Part shown: piece by piece, positions 23,410 to 31,852 of the stretch
Layout: every line of letters begins with the position of its first letter
Position numbering within the stretch: the stretch's first letter is position 1
Notes under the pieces: model-generated
The model's database searches: none
Told to the model about the DNA's origin: nothing
The model's input: the letters and a program-made list of their open reading frames with translations, nothing else
Program-made: the position numbers and the translations under genes
NCBI RefSeq assembly: GCF_900109615.1
Contig: NZ_FOIX01000003.1
Location: 310,001 to 374,000, forward strand
From: Kaistella antarctica
Lineage (GTDB): Bacteria > Bacteroidota > Bacteroidia > Flavobacteriales > Weeksellaceae
Direction: 5' to 3'
Length of the DNA: 64,000 nt

Positions 23410-24753
23410 TTATTTGCGTAATTCGTGGAGATACATCACTTTTAATTGGTCATAGAGCGAGTGTTTGCTTACCAAGACAGAGATGAGCGACGAAACCATA
23501 CCGGCGAGCATGAGATAGAAAATCAAACTGTGGCGGTCGGTCATTTCCAAAACAATAATTGAAGAAGTAAATGGTGCACGAGTGATTCCAGTCAGAAAAG
23601 CAACCATTCCTGCTAGGATAACTACATTGGTTTCGTGCGGTGTTAAATTAATCCAACCCGCTACGACCGCGCCCATACTTGCTCCGGCTGCTAAAGCTGG
23701 CGCGAAAATTCCACCCGCGCCACCAGAAGTAAATGATAAAGCAGGACCAAGCATTCTAAACAGCGGCATATACCAAGCTTCATTTTTATTTTCCGTAAAA
23801 AGAACCCGTTGCATAATTCCTTTCCCTGAACCCAGAATTTCCTGGTTGATGAAGTAAGCTAGTGATGCGATGATTAATGCCGAAATAACTAAGAAAATAA
23901 CATTGGAAAGATCTGTTTTTAATCTTTTTTTCCAATTGCTGATTCCAAGCATAAGTCGAGAAAGTTGACTGGCAAAAACTCCCGAAATTCCAGAGACCAA
24001 AATCACTGGAAATATAATCATCATGCTGATGTCGCTGGTTTTAGGATATCCCAAATATAAATACGAACCGGCAAAAGTTTGAGCGGTTAAACCCGCAATA
24101 ATTACCGCGGTGAATAATGCCGTTTTGAAATAATTAATATGCGTTTTTGAAAGTTCTTCTACCGCAAACACAATTCCGCCAAGTGGGGTATTGAAGGCTG
24201 CGGAAAGTCCAGCTGCGGCGCCAGTCATAATCATGTTTTTCTTAGAAATCTTTGGCCACCAGTCCGGCAGATATTCGTTGACTTTTCGAAAGACTGATCC
24301 AGCAATTTGTATGGTCGGACCTTCCCGCCCAACCGCGCCACCACCTATCACTAAAATAATAGAAGAAAGAACTTTGAACAAAATAATTTTAATACTAAGT
24401 AATCGAGAAATTTTGTAATGTTCCTTCGGATTGGCTAATTCCACGGCGGCCATCACTTGTGGAATTCCGCTTCCTTTGGCATACGGCGCAAATCTCTTGA
24501 CCAACCACCACGACGATACAAAAGCAACTGGCGCAACAATGAAGATGAGCCAACTGTGCCAGTTCATCATGGCATGCATCAGATTTTCTCCCCATTGAAA
24601 AAGCTGGGCATAGAAGACGGCGAAGATTCCAGTGATAAATGAACCAATCCAAAACGGAATGGCCTGAAGCAAATTGTGCTTCAATTTTTCGTTGTGAATG
24701 TTATCAAAAGATTTTTTGATGGATTGGCGAACAAGGATAAAGAGACTTCGCAT
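23410..24753 (-). CDS. ClC-family chloride channel or Cl-/H+ exchanger
   Basis: A 447-residue inner-membrane protein of the ClC family with about ten hydrophobic helices. All three anion-filter motifs are present: GSGIPQ, GREGP with the gating glutamate, and GGIFAP; the second half also shows FNTPLGGIVFAVEE and the RAPFTSSIIVLEMT helix. No C-terminal CBS pair is present, matching short prokaryotic members. The gating Glu is retained; the second proton-relay glutamate typical of E. coli ClcA cannot be placed with certainty, so channel or exchanger is open. Single gene on the minus strand. Confidence 0.95.
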   Translation of the reverse strand: MRSLFILVRQSIKKSFDNIHNEKLKHNLLQAIPFWIGSFITGIFAVFYAQLFQWGENLMHAMMNWHSWLIFIVAPVAFVSSWWLVKRFAPYAKGSGIPQVMAAVELANPKEHYKISRLLSIKIILFKVLSSIILVIGGGAVGREGPTIQIAGSVFRKVNEYLPDWWPKISKKNMIMTGAAAGLSAAFNTPLGGIVFAVEELSKTHINYFKTALFTAVIIAGLTAQTFAGSYLYLGYPKTSDISMMIIFPVILVSGISGVFASQLSRLMLGISNWKKRLKTDLSNVIFLVISALIIASLAYFINQEILGSGKGIMQRVLFTENKNEAWYMPLFRMLGPALSFTSGGAGGIFAPALAAGASMGAVVAGWINLTPHETNVVILAGMVAFLTGITRAPFTSSIIVLEMTDRHSLIFYLMLAGMVSSLISVLVSKHSLYDQLKVMYLHELRK

Positions 24754-24863
24754 CCTGCAAAAATATAATTTTTCAACGGTTCTTTTAACTTAAACGGTCA
24801 TTAATTTAAACCAAACAAAAGGTCTGCAATGAGCAAACCTTCTTTTGTAAAAATCAATTGTAA

Positions 24864-25070
24864 TTATTTTTTAACAACTTTCACAGATGAATTCCTTCTT
24901 CAGTTTGTATGTTAACAACATAAACTCCAGAAGCCAATTTACTTTGACCTGAAATTTATTCGCATTAGAAACAGTTAAGCTTTCAACATCCAAAGTTTAG
25001 TCTTCAACTTGTTTGAAGAAGCCTTCGTTGCATGGATCTACACTGTTGATAAATACTTATGAATAAAGTA
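24864..25070 (-). pseudogene. Decayed remnant of a T9SS C-terminal sorting domain
   Basis: Translating the minus strand with frameshifts allowed gives ATKASSN..KT, then LDVESLTVSNANKFQVK, then ASGVYVVNIQTEEG and finally SVKVVKK before a stop. That order (a strand, a core strand, SGVYVV, KVVKK-stop) is the type A sorting domain of T9SS cargo. Several stops and frameshifts interrupt it, and no upstream catalytic part survives. It fills the 352-nt gap between the ClC gene and the deacetylase-like gene. Confidence 0.55.
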
Positions 25071-25105
25071 AGGATTGTAAAAAATTGTAATTTTAGAACT
25101 AAATT

Positions 25106-25858
25106 TTAGAAAATAAAATCTTTTACCCGCGAAAAAGCGAGCGCTTCTTCATTAATCCATCGAAGGAAATGATCCAGTTTATCGTGTAGTTTTTGACCGG
25201 AATTATATTTTTTGTAGAAAGGAACTTCAAATCGATATTTTTCAAAATCTGAAAATTGCCAAGAGTTTACATAAACCAAAACAAATTCATCTTTTTTAAT
25301 GGTTTCAATCACCATGCTTTGGTAAAATGAATTTGGCATTACCTGGAAAATAAAATCACTGTAGGGAATTTGTGAATAGGGAGAAATACTTTCATGCAGC
25401 ATACTCAAGCCATTTTCTTCTGTGAACGGTGCTTTTCGCTCAAACCTTTTAAAGGGAAAAATCAGTGTGGTGTCTTCCTCAAGAGTGATATAAGTAAAAC
25501 GCAAATGATGAAGGTCGTTTAAGTCAAAGTCATTTAATCTCATGCGGATTCCGCGAATTTGTTTGCCAATTAAATCTTCGGTGTTCTTTTTATGAAGTTC
25601 AATCGTTTCTAAACTTGAGTCGATATTGTAGAAGGAGATTTCATGTCCTTCATTAATTATTTTTTTAATCAATTTCTGCATGTTCGGAATGATAGAAATT
25701 TCTATGAAAAACGTCGCTAGAATTCCTTGACTTTCCAAACTTCTCAAAATAGCTTTGGTATTTTGAATCGTTATTTCCAACATTTCATCACCACTCAGCG
25801 CGGAGGTGTTTTTAAAAACACGATCTGTATTAAAAATATTAAACGTTAATAAAATCAT
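25106..25858 (-). CDS. Degenerate polysaccharide deacetylase (NodB-fold) protein
   Basis: A 250-residue protein with the overall pattern of short polysaccharide deacetylases: an MxLLTFxI first strand, ESQGILATFFIEISII, IINEGHEISFYN and a late VLVYVNSWQF that matches the HPWEF region. The catalytic residues seem lost: the first-strand DxEEF-type acid pair reads TFNIFNTD, and the metal-binding HxxxH after GHEI is replaced by FYN. It may therefore be a non-catalytic relative binding a glycan, or a decaying gene that still has an open frame. Its own start has no extended upstream frame. Single gene. Confidence 0.7.
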   Translation of the reverse strand: MILLTFNIFNTDRVFKNTSALSGDEMLEITIQNTKAILRSLESQGILATFFIEISIIPNMQKLIKKIINEGHEISFYNIDSSLETIELHKKNTEDLIGKQIRGIRMRLNDFDLNDLHHLRFTYITLEEDTTLIFPFKRFERKAPFTEENGLSMLHESISPYSQIPYSDFIFQVMPNSFYQSMVIETIKKDEFVLVYVNSWQFSDFEKYRFEVPFYKKYNSGQKLHDKLDHFLRWINEEALAFSRVKDFIF

Positions 25859-25881
25859 AGTGAAAGTTAGGATGTGAAATT

Positions 25882-25933
25882 ATAAAAAAAAATCTGCAAT
25901 ATCACTGGGTGTAATTCCTTTGATATTGCAGAT
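25882..25933 (-). terminator. Intrinsic terminator of the threonine dehydrogenase gene
   Basis: A perfect 13-bp stem ATCTGCAATATCA / TGATATTGCAGAT around a 16-nt loop, followed on the minus strand by nine T. It ends the minus-strand transcript of the gene whose stop is at 25957. Confidence 0.88.
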
Positions 25934-25956
25934 GGTATTAAATTTTGTTGAGTTGA

Positions 25957-26919
25957 TTATTTCGCCAACTTTATTTTAAGATTTTTCAACATATCTTCCG
26001 TCATTTCGGTGATCCCATAATCGTAAGAAAGTCCCCAATCTTTTTTTGCAACCGAATCATCAATCGAGGCTGGCCAAGAATCGGCAATTTCCTGACGGAA
26101 ATCTGGTTTATAATCGATGGTGAAATCAGGCATTTCTTTCTTGATTTCTTCTGCTAATTGCTTTGGTGTGAAAGACATTCCACCCAGATTATAAGCAGTA
26201 TGAACCGTTAGGTTTTCTTTCGGAGCAGCCATCAAATCAAGCGTTGCTTTAATCGCGTCATTCATGTATAACATCGGCATTCCCGTATTTTCAGAAATAA
26301 AACTAGTGTATTTTCCCTCTTCCACAGCTTCATAAAAAATTTCTACGGCATAATCTGTTGTTCCACCACCAGCGGGCGTTTTCCAGGAAATCAACCCAGG
26401 ATAACGAATACTTCTTACATCAACACCAAATTTCGTATGGTAATATTCACACCATTTTTCGCCCGCCATTTTAGAAATTCCATAAACGGTTGTTGGGTTC
26501 AAAACAACTTCTTGTCCTACATTTTCTTTCGGAATCCCAGTTCCAAAAACAGCAATCGAACTCGGCCAGAATATTTTCTGAAGCAAGCCTTCTTTAGCCA
26601 TTTCACAAAATTGTAGCAATGGTTCAATATTCAATTTCCAGGCAAAAAGCGGCTGTTTTTCCGAGGTGCCAGAAAGTAATGAAGCCAAATGATACACCGT
26701 TGTAATTTCATAATCTTTGATGACTTGGCGAACTAGCTGCGTATTGGTAACATCCATTCTCTCATAAAATCCTGCCGTAGTAAGATTTTTATCCCAACGA
26801 TCCAATCCTGAAGCGACTACATTTTCGGCGCCATGAATTTCAACTAATCGATTGGTAAGTTCGGTGCCAATCTGTCCGAGGGCTCCGGTGATAAGAATTT
26901 TTTCAGTTTGGGATTTCAT
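25957..26919 (-). CDS. SDR-type L-threonine 3-dehydrogenase
   Basis: A 320-residue extended SDR that oxidises L-threonine to 2-amino-3-ketobutyrate with NAD+. The nucleotide motif is GALGQIG near residue 13; the catalytic Tyr and Lys lie in TTVYGISKMAGE. The segments SIRYPGLISWKTPAGGGTTDY and FISENTGMPMLYMNDAI are characteristic of the short-chain threonine dehydrogenases known from Flavobacterium frigidimaris and Cupriavidus, and distinguish it from GalE-type epimerases. The partner 2-amino-3-ketobutyrate CoA ligase (kbl) is not in the window. Ends in a strong terminator. Confidence 0.9.
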   Translation of the reverse strand: MKSQTEKILITGALGQIGTELTNRLVEIHGAENVVASGLDRWDKNLTTAGFYERMDVTNTQLVRQVIKDYEITTVYHLASLLSGTSEKQPLFAWKLNIEPLLQFCEMAKEGLLQKIFWPSSIAVFGTGIPKENVGQEVVLNPTTVYGISKMAGEKWCEYYHTKFGVDVRSIRYPGLISWKTPAGGGTTDYAVEIFYEAVEEGKYTSFISENTGMPMLYMNDAIKATLDLMAAPKENLTVHTAYNLGGMSFTPKQLAEEIKKEMPDFTIDYKPDFRQEIADSWPASIDDSVAKKDWGLSYDYGITEMTEDMLKNLKIKLAK

Positions 26920-26986
26920 TTTTAGATTTTAGATTGACGCAAATTTAAGAAAATCGACTCTCAAAAGAAATAGTAATCACAAATAA

Positions 26987-27090
26987 TTTTTGGGCGACTA
27001 TTTCCGCCTTCCATTCCCGCTATTTTTTGCCTTTGCATTTCCCACGCTAAAAAAATGAGCTTCATTCAAGTCGGGTCGCAAGACCTGGTT
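26987..27090 (+). repeat. Structured dispersed intergenic element, copy B
   Basis: Begins TTTTTGGGCGACTATTTCCG, then CCTTCC and CCCGC boxes, a stem CTATTTTTT (27020-27028) with AAAAAAATGAG (27049-27059), and CATTCAAGTCGGG. A second hairpin GGGTC-GCAA-GACCT sits at 27073-27086. Same order of boxes as copies at 14.9 and 54.7 kb, and on the same strand. Confidence 0.7.
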
Positions 27091-27113
27091 TCTAAATCAA
27101 TTGTGAGCGTAAT

Positions 27114-27146
27114 AAAAAACTGCTTCACAAATTGCAAAGCAGTTTT
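27114..27146 (-). terminator. Intrinsic terminator of the TonB receptor gene
   Basis: On the minus strand AAAACTGCTTT and GAAGCAGTTTT form a stem followed by a T run, 18 nt past the stop codon of the receptor gene. It directly abuts repeat copy B. Confidence 0.82.
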
Positions 27147-27163
27147 ACCTATTATTTATTTTC

Positions 27164-29992
27164 CTAAAAACTTAAATTAGCTCTCAAAAAAAGATATCTT
27201 CCATTTTGACCAAACTGAGAAGTGTTTCGGGAATAGACAAATTGGTTGGCATTTGATAGATCAACGCTGCTTGCATTTGCAGAATAAACAACATTTCCAT
27301 TGGCATCAACGCTTGCCGGTCTTTTTGCAGAAACTGGTCCGTAATTTAAATCCGGATAAATATCAAAAATATTATTTGCCCCAAGAGTCAAGCTGATTTG
27401 TTTCGTAAACTTGTACGCTACCGATAAATCAGTAATCACTTTTCCTCCCCAAACTGGATGTTCATTTTCTATGGCTTGACCATTGATGACGATAGCATCA
27501 ATCTGTCCGTTTCCATTCACATCGACAGTATTAGGATCGGTTACTTTTCCAAAATAAACATTCTTTACTAAAAAACTCAATTTGTCAAATTCTACTGTAT
27601 TGATCAAAGAGGCTTTAAATCTTGGAATCGATTCCTGCAAATAAACGCGACTGGTTTCCGAGTAGTAACGGGATTCCTGACCAGAGGCTTTTAATTTAGC
27701 AGAAGAATGAATGTCGCCAATTCTATTTGTTTTTGAAACCGTTAAAGCAAAATCATTATTTAATTTGAATTTAGAAAAATTAAGTTTTTGGGAAATAACT
27801 CCTTCAATACCTCTTGTTTGAGTATCAATTGCGTTTGCAAAAAAAGCAGCCGCAGTAGCTCCCGCTTTCGTAAACTCAGCTTGAGTAACTGGAGTAGGTG
27901 AGAACTGATCGGTTAAAGTGATTCGATCTTTAATTTTAATATAATATCCATCGACGGTTAATGACAAGTTTGCCTGCGGAATTTTAGCGGTAAATCCTGC
28001 AGAGTAACTCGCAGATTTTTCCTGTTTTAGTTTTGTAATTCCCAATAAGTTAGCAAGCTCCGAGTCATTAGTGAAAATTCCAACTTCAAAAGCAGTCCCA
28101 CCTACAAACTGCGTGGACGTGGAATTGAAAGAAATCTGATGTAAAGATGGCGCTCTAAATCCTGTAGAATGCGCACCTCGCAAATTGATGTTGTTCGTAA
28201 TTTTATATCTGGTAGCTAACTTATAATTGAAAGTGGATCCAAAATCAGAGAAATTCTCAAATCTTAACGCTGCACTTAATAACCATTTATCCGTGATGTC
28301 AAGCTCATTGTCCGAATATACTGCAAACGAATTTCTATCTTTGCTCACTGCATTTTCTGGTCGAAAGCCAGGGAAAACCTGCGCACCTCCTGGCCTCGTG
28401 CTTCCAAAAAAATCAGTTGGTTTTAAATTCCCTGCGGTGCTAGGGCTTTGGATCAGTCCATTTATATCATACAATGCATAAGAATCTCTTTCACCTTGCG
28501 TGATTTTAAAATTTTCAAATCTACCTTCCGCCCCAAAAGCTAAGTTTAGGCCTTGCATAACATCGACCTTGGTATCGAAATCGGCATTAATGGTATTTTG
28601 AGAAAAGGCGAGTGCGCCAGCATCAAATTCTGTTTTACTCGGGTAAGCCATGCTCGTATTCGCAGTGTTCTTAATGGTGTAATCGAAGGAGTTTCTGCCA
28701 AAGGTATTACTCAAATCGTAATTGAATTTTCCCAAATTACCCTTGATTCCGCCAGCCAAGGAAAGATCAATAACATCTGAGGCAATTTCTGGCAAGAAGC
28801 CATTGGGATATATTGATGTTGCCGTTCTAGATTGATTGGGCAATCTATAAAAACCGGCTGCATTTCCATCTCGATAAGAATATCCTCCAAAGGCATACCC
28901 TTTTATGCCATCCGTTAGTGCAAATTCTGAGTTCATATACAATTGTCCGCTTTTCAATTTAGATTGGCCAACTCTCATGTTGTAATCTTCTCTTGACATA
29001 CCTCTGTAGGCTAATTCATTTTCGGTAACATCAAAACCAAGTTTAGACTGTAAGTCTGCGATGGTATTGGCATTTTGAATTGCCGTTTGTTGCGCTGCCG
29101 TAAAATAATCTATACCCGCTGCATATTGATGAATTGCGCTAATAATTTGCTGAGTATTAGGGGTATTGTTGATATTAGAAAATAAGGATGAAATATTAAC
29201 GCCGCCCTGCAAGGCTCTTTCCTCGACGGCATTATAAGCATTAAATATGTTTCCCGTTCTGGGATTGGCCCGCCGTGTATCATCCCGTGTCATTAAACTT
29301 CCCGTGAAATTAATAAATCCTTCAGAACCAATTTTTGTCCCGTAGTTTAAATCCACTTGGTACTTGCCGCCGTCCCAACCGCCATTGTGATCGTTCGATC
29401 CCTTTGAATTAAAGCTTCCGGCCGTAAGCGCTGCCGTTAACTGATTAGTTGCTTTTTTCATAACGACATTAATTACTCCTGCAATTGCGTCGGAGCCGTA
29501 TTGTGCTGAAGCCCCATCTCGAAGGACTTCTAATCGCTCAATGCCAAAAGCTGGGATTGCATTTAAATCAGTTCCGACCGATCCTCTGCCGGGCGTTCCA
29601 TTAATATTGACTAAAGCCGTGGTGTGTCTTCTTTTTCCATTTAATAAAACTAAAACCTGATCAGGTCCTAAACCTCGCAACTGAGCAGGATCGATATGAT
29701 CTGTTCCATCTGCAACGGTTGTTGTATTTGAAGTAAAAGATGGTGCAGCAAAATTTAGTATTTGATTCAAATCCGTCTGCGGGCTTAGGTATCCCTGCGC
29801 GGCGATGTTGATTACATCGATGGGCACTGGTGTATCAGTTGCAACGCGATTTTTATTTCTGGACCCAACTGTCAAGTTGACTTCATCAATATTTTTGGTT
29901 TTTACAGAGTCTTTCTCTTGACCAAATGAATAGGAAGAAGTAAATGTTAACAAACTCCCTAAAAATAAGGCTTGATAGTAATTTTTTCTCAT
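27164..29992 (-). CDS. TonB-dependent outer membrane receptor
   Basis: A 942-residue TonB-dependent receptor not of the SusC type. A signal peptide ends SSYSFGQ, a TonB-box-like IDEVNLTVG follows, then the plug with QLRGLGPDQVLVLLNGKRRH, IPAFGIERLEVLRDGASAQY and GSDAIAGVINVVMKK, and a barrel ending in YLFLRANLSF. GxRGLGPDQVLVLLNGKRRH with GASAQYGSDA is the pattern of receptors annotated as outer membrane cobalamin/iron or peptide receptors, so the ligand is unknown. There is no SusD gene beside it. It is divergent from gamma-glutamyltransferase across a 174-nt AT-rich gap. Confidence 0.94.
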   Translation of the reverse strand: MRKNYYQALFLGSLLTFTSSYSFGQEKDSVKTKNIDEVNLTVGSRNKNRVATDTPVPIDVINIAAQGYLSPQTDLNQILNFAAPSFTSNTTTVADGTDHIDPAQLRGLGPDQVLVLLNGKRRHTTALVNINGTPGRGSVGTDLNAIPAFGIERLEVLRDGASAQYGSDAIAGVINVVMKKATNQLTAALTAGSFNSKGSNDHNGGWDGGKYQVDLNYGTKIGSEGFINFTGSLMTRDDTRRANPRTGNIFNAYNAVEERALQGGVNISSLFSNINNTPNTQQIISAIHQYAAGIDYFTAAQQTAIQNANTIADLQSKLGFDVTENELAYRGMSREDYNMRVGQSKLKSGQLYMNSEFALTDGIKGYAFGGYSYRDGNAAGFYRLPNQSRTATSIYPNGFLPEIASDVIDLSLAGGIKGNLGKFNYDLSNTFGRNSFDYTIKNTANTSMAYPSKTEFDAGALAFSQNTINADFDTKVDVMQGLNLAFGAEGRFENFKITQGERDSYALYDINGLIQSPSTAGNLKPTDFFGSTRPGGAQVFPGFRPENAVSKDRNSFAVYSDNELDITDKWLLSAALRFENFSDFGSTFNYKLATRYKITNNINLRGAHSTGFRAPSLHQISFNSTSTQFVGGTAFEVGIFTNDSELANLLGITKLKQEKSASYSAGFTAKIPQANLSLTVDGYYIKIKDRITLTDQFSPTPVTQAEFTKAGATAAAFFANAIDTQTRGIEGVISQKLNFSKFKLNNDFALTVSKTNRIGDIHSSAKLKASGQESRYYSETSRVYLQESIPRFKASLINTVEFDKLSFLVKNVYFGKVTDPNTVDVNGNGQIDAIVINGQAIENEHPVWGGKVITDLSVAYKFTKQISLTLGANNIFDIYPDLNYGPVSAKRPASVDANGNVVYSANASSVDLSNANQFVYSRNTSQFGQNGRYLFLRANLSF

Positions 29993-30033
29993 GGTTTTAT
30001 TTTATTTATTCATTAAATGGGGAAATCCTTAGT

Positions 30034-30041
30034 CAAATATA
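30034..30041 (-). promoter_or_regulatory. -7 promoter box of the TonB receptor gene
   Basis: TATATTTG on the minus strand is an exact TAnnTTTG match 42 nt before the start codon. The -33 element is poor. Confidence 0.4.
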
Positions 30042-30142
30042 TAATATTTTTAGAAATTCAGTATATAAATATTAGTAAAATCATCTATTTGTTATTTAAT
30101 ACATAAATAGATTTCTTTTTGATTCTATAAATTTTAAATTCT

Positions 30143-30150
30143 TATTTTTG
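30143..30150 (+). promoter_or_regulatory. -7 promoter box of ggt
   Basis: TATTTTTG, an exact TAnnTTTG match, with TTTTTG about 21 nt upstream (slightly longer than ideal) and the ggt start codon 16 nt downstream. Confidence 0.45.
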
Positions 30151-30166
30151 ATAAAATTTTTTATAC

Positions 30167-31852
30167 ATGAAAAAGCTATTACTCTCTTTCGTATTACTAT
30201 CCCAATTTGCTTTTGCACAGTTCACCGATATCAATATTGTTAAAGAAATTCACACGAAGAATAAAGGTCTGGTTGTTTCTGCACATCCTTTGGCGAGTGA
30301 AGTGGGCGCAAAGATTATGAAAATGGGTGGAAACGCTTACGATGCGGTAATTGCAACCCAATATGCTTTAGCAGTAGTTTATCCGCAAGCTGGAAATATT
30401 GCGGGTGGCGGATTTTTAGTTGGCGTGAAAAACTCGGGTGAGAAATTCACCATTGATTTTCGGGAAACTGCACCTGCGAAATCGTTCCGAGATATGTATT
30501 TGGATAAAAAAGGAAATCCGAATACCGATCTTTCTCAAAATGGACATTTAGCCGTCGGAATTCCAGGATCAGTAGCTGGATTTTATGCGACTTTGAAACA
30601 TGCTAAACTACCGATGGAAAAATTGATTCAGCCGGCGATTGATTTGGCAGAACAAGGTTTTTCAGTGACCGAGAAAGAAGCCAGCTTACTGAATACATTT
30701 AAAAAAGATTTTCAGCTCCATAATAAAAACACCACGGCATTTCAGAAATCAACACTTTGGAAACAAGGCGATCTTTTAATTCAAAAAGAGTTAGCTGGAA
30801 CTTTAAAATTAATTCAAAAGAACGGTGCGAAAGGATTTTATGAGGGAAAAACAGCTCAGCTCATTTTAGATGAAATGAAACGTGGAAACGGAATTGTGAC
30901 TCTTAATGATTTAAAAAATTATAAAGTTGTCGAAAGAAAACCTCTTTCATTTACTTATAAAGAAACCGAAATTGTGTCGATGCCATTGCCTTCAAGTGGT
31001 GGAATTCTTTTAGCCCAAATGCTGAAGATGAGTAATTTCGAAAAGGTAGAACAGTTCCAACAAAATTCTACACAGGCCGTTCAGATTATGGTTGAAGCAG
31101 AACGTCGTTCGTTTGCTGACCGGGCAGAATATATGGGCGATCCAGATTTTATTAAAGATCAAACCAGCTTATTAATTTCTGATGATTATTTGAAAAACCG
31201 CTGGAAGACTTTCACCATGAATCGCGCTACTCCAAGTTCTGCGGTTGGGAAAATTATTGCTCAGCCCAAAGAATCGACAGAAACTACGCATATTTCAGTT
31301 ATCGATAAAGAAGGAAATGCAGTTGCAGTTACGACGACGTTGAACGGACTTTATGGAAGTAGAGTTGTGGTTTCAGGCGGTGGATTTTTATTAAATAATG
31401 AGATGGATGATTTTTCAGTTAAGCCAGGCGTTCCCAATATGTTTGGTGCCGTTGGCGGAGAAGCAAATGCGATCCAACCCGGAAAAAGAATGTTGAGTTC
31501 GATGACGCCGACGATTGTGATGAAGAATTCTAAACCCTATATTATTGTGGGAACTCCAGGCGGAACAACAATTCCAACCTCGGTTTATCAGTCGATTGTC
31601 AATATTGTAGATTTTAAATTAAGTCCGAATATGGCTGTAAATACGCCGAAATTTCATCACCAATGGTTGCCTGAATCCGTTTTGGTAGAAACTAATTTCC
31701 CTGAAACGACCATTAAAGATTTAGAAAAAAATAATTATAAAATCGAAAGAACTTCGAAAATCGGACGAACCGAACTCATTATTATCGATGAAGATGGAAA
31801 TGCAGTGGCGGTTGCAGACGGTCGTGGTGATGACTCTGTGGCGGTAGAATAA
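30167..31852 (+). CDS. ggt: Gamma-glutamyltransferase
   Basis: A 561-residue secreted gamma-glutamyltranspeptidase that cleaves glutathione and other gamma-glutamyl peptides in the periplasm. A signal peptide ends QFAFAQ. Features: MKMGGNAYDAVIATQYAL, the NIAGGGFLVG loop, DFRETAP with the substrate-binding Arg, the autoprocessing site ahead of Thr373 in TETTHISVIDKEGNAVAV, NNEMDDF, and the SSMTPTIV and GTPGGTTIPTSVYQ segments. The catalytic Thr and the small-subunit motifs are intact. It converges with the SDR-DUF2867 gene with no intergenic base (stop codons abut at 31852/31853). Confidence 0.97.
   Translation: MKKLLLSFVLLSQFAFAQFTDINIVKEIHTKNKGLVVSAHPLASEVGAKIMKMGGNAYDAVIATQYALAVVYPQAGNIAGGGFLVGVKNSGEKFTIDFRETAPAKSFRDMYLDKKGNPNTDLSQNGHLAVGIPGSVAGFYATLKHAKLPMEKLIQPAIDLAEQGFSVTEKEASLLNTFKKDFQLHNKNTTAFQKSTLWKQGDLLIQKELAGTLKLIQKNGAKGFYEGKTAQLILDEMKRGNGIVTLNDLKNYKVVERKPLSFTYKETEIVSMPLPSSGGILLAQMLKMSNFEKVEQFQQNSTQAVQIMVEAERRSFADRAEYMGDPDFIKDQTSLLISDDYLKNRWKTFTMNRATPSSAVGKIIAQPKESTETTHISVIDKEGNAVAVTTTLNGLYGSRVVVSGGGFLLNNEMDDFSVKPGVPNMFGAVGGEANAIQPGKRMLSSMTPTIVMKNSKPYIIVGTPGGTTIPTSVYQSIVNIVDFKLSPNMAVNTPKFHHQWLPESVLVETNFPETTIKDLEKNNYKIERTSKIGRTELIIIDEDGNAVAVADGRGDDSVAVE

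Noticed and set aside
23324..23455. A 43-codon plus-strand frame preceded by AAGGAGGA, an unusually good Shine-Dalgarno for this genome
   Set aside because: It spans the degenerate CCTGCC-type palindrome and runs antisense into the ClC gene end; the encoded sequence has no domain and Flavobacteriia rarely use Shine-Dalgarno sites.
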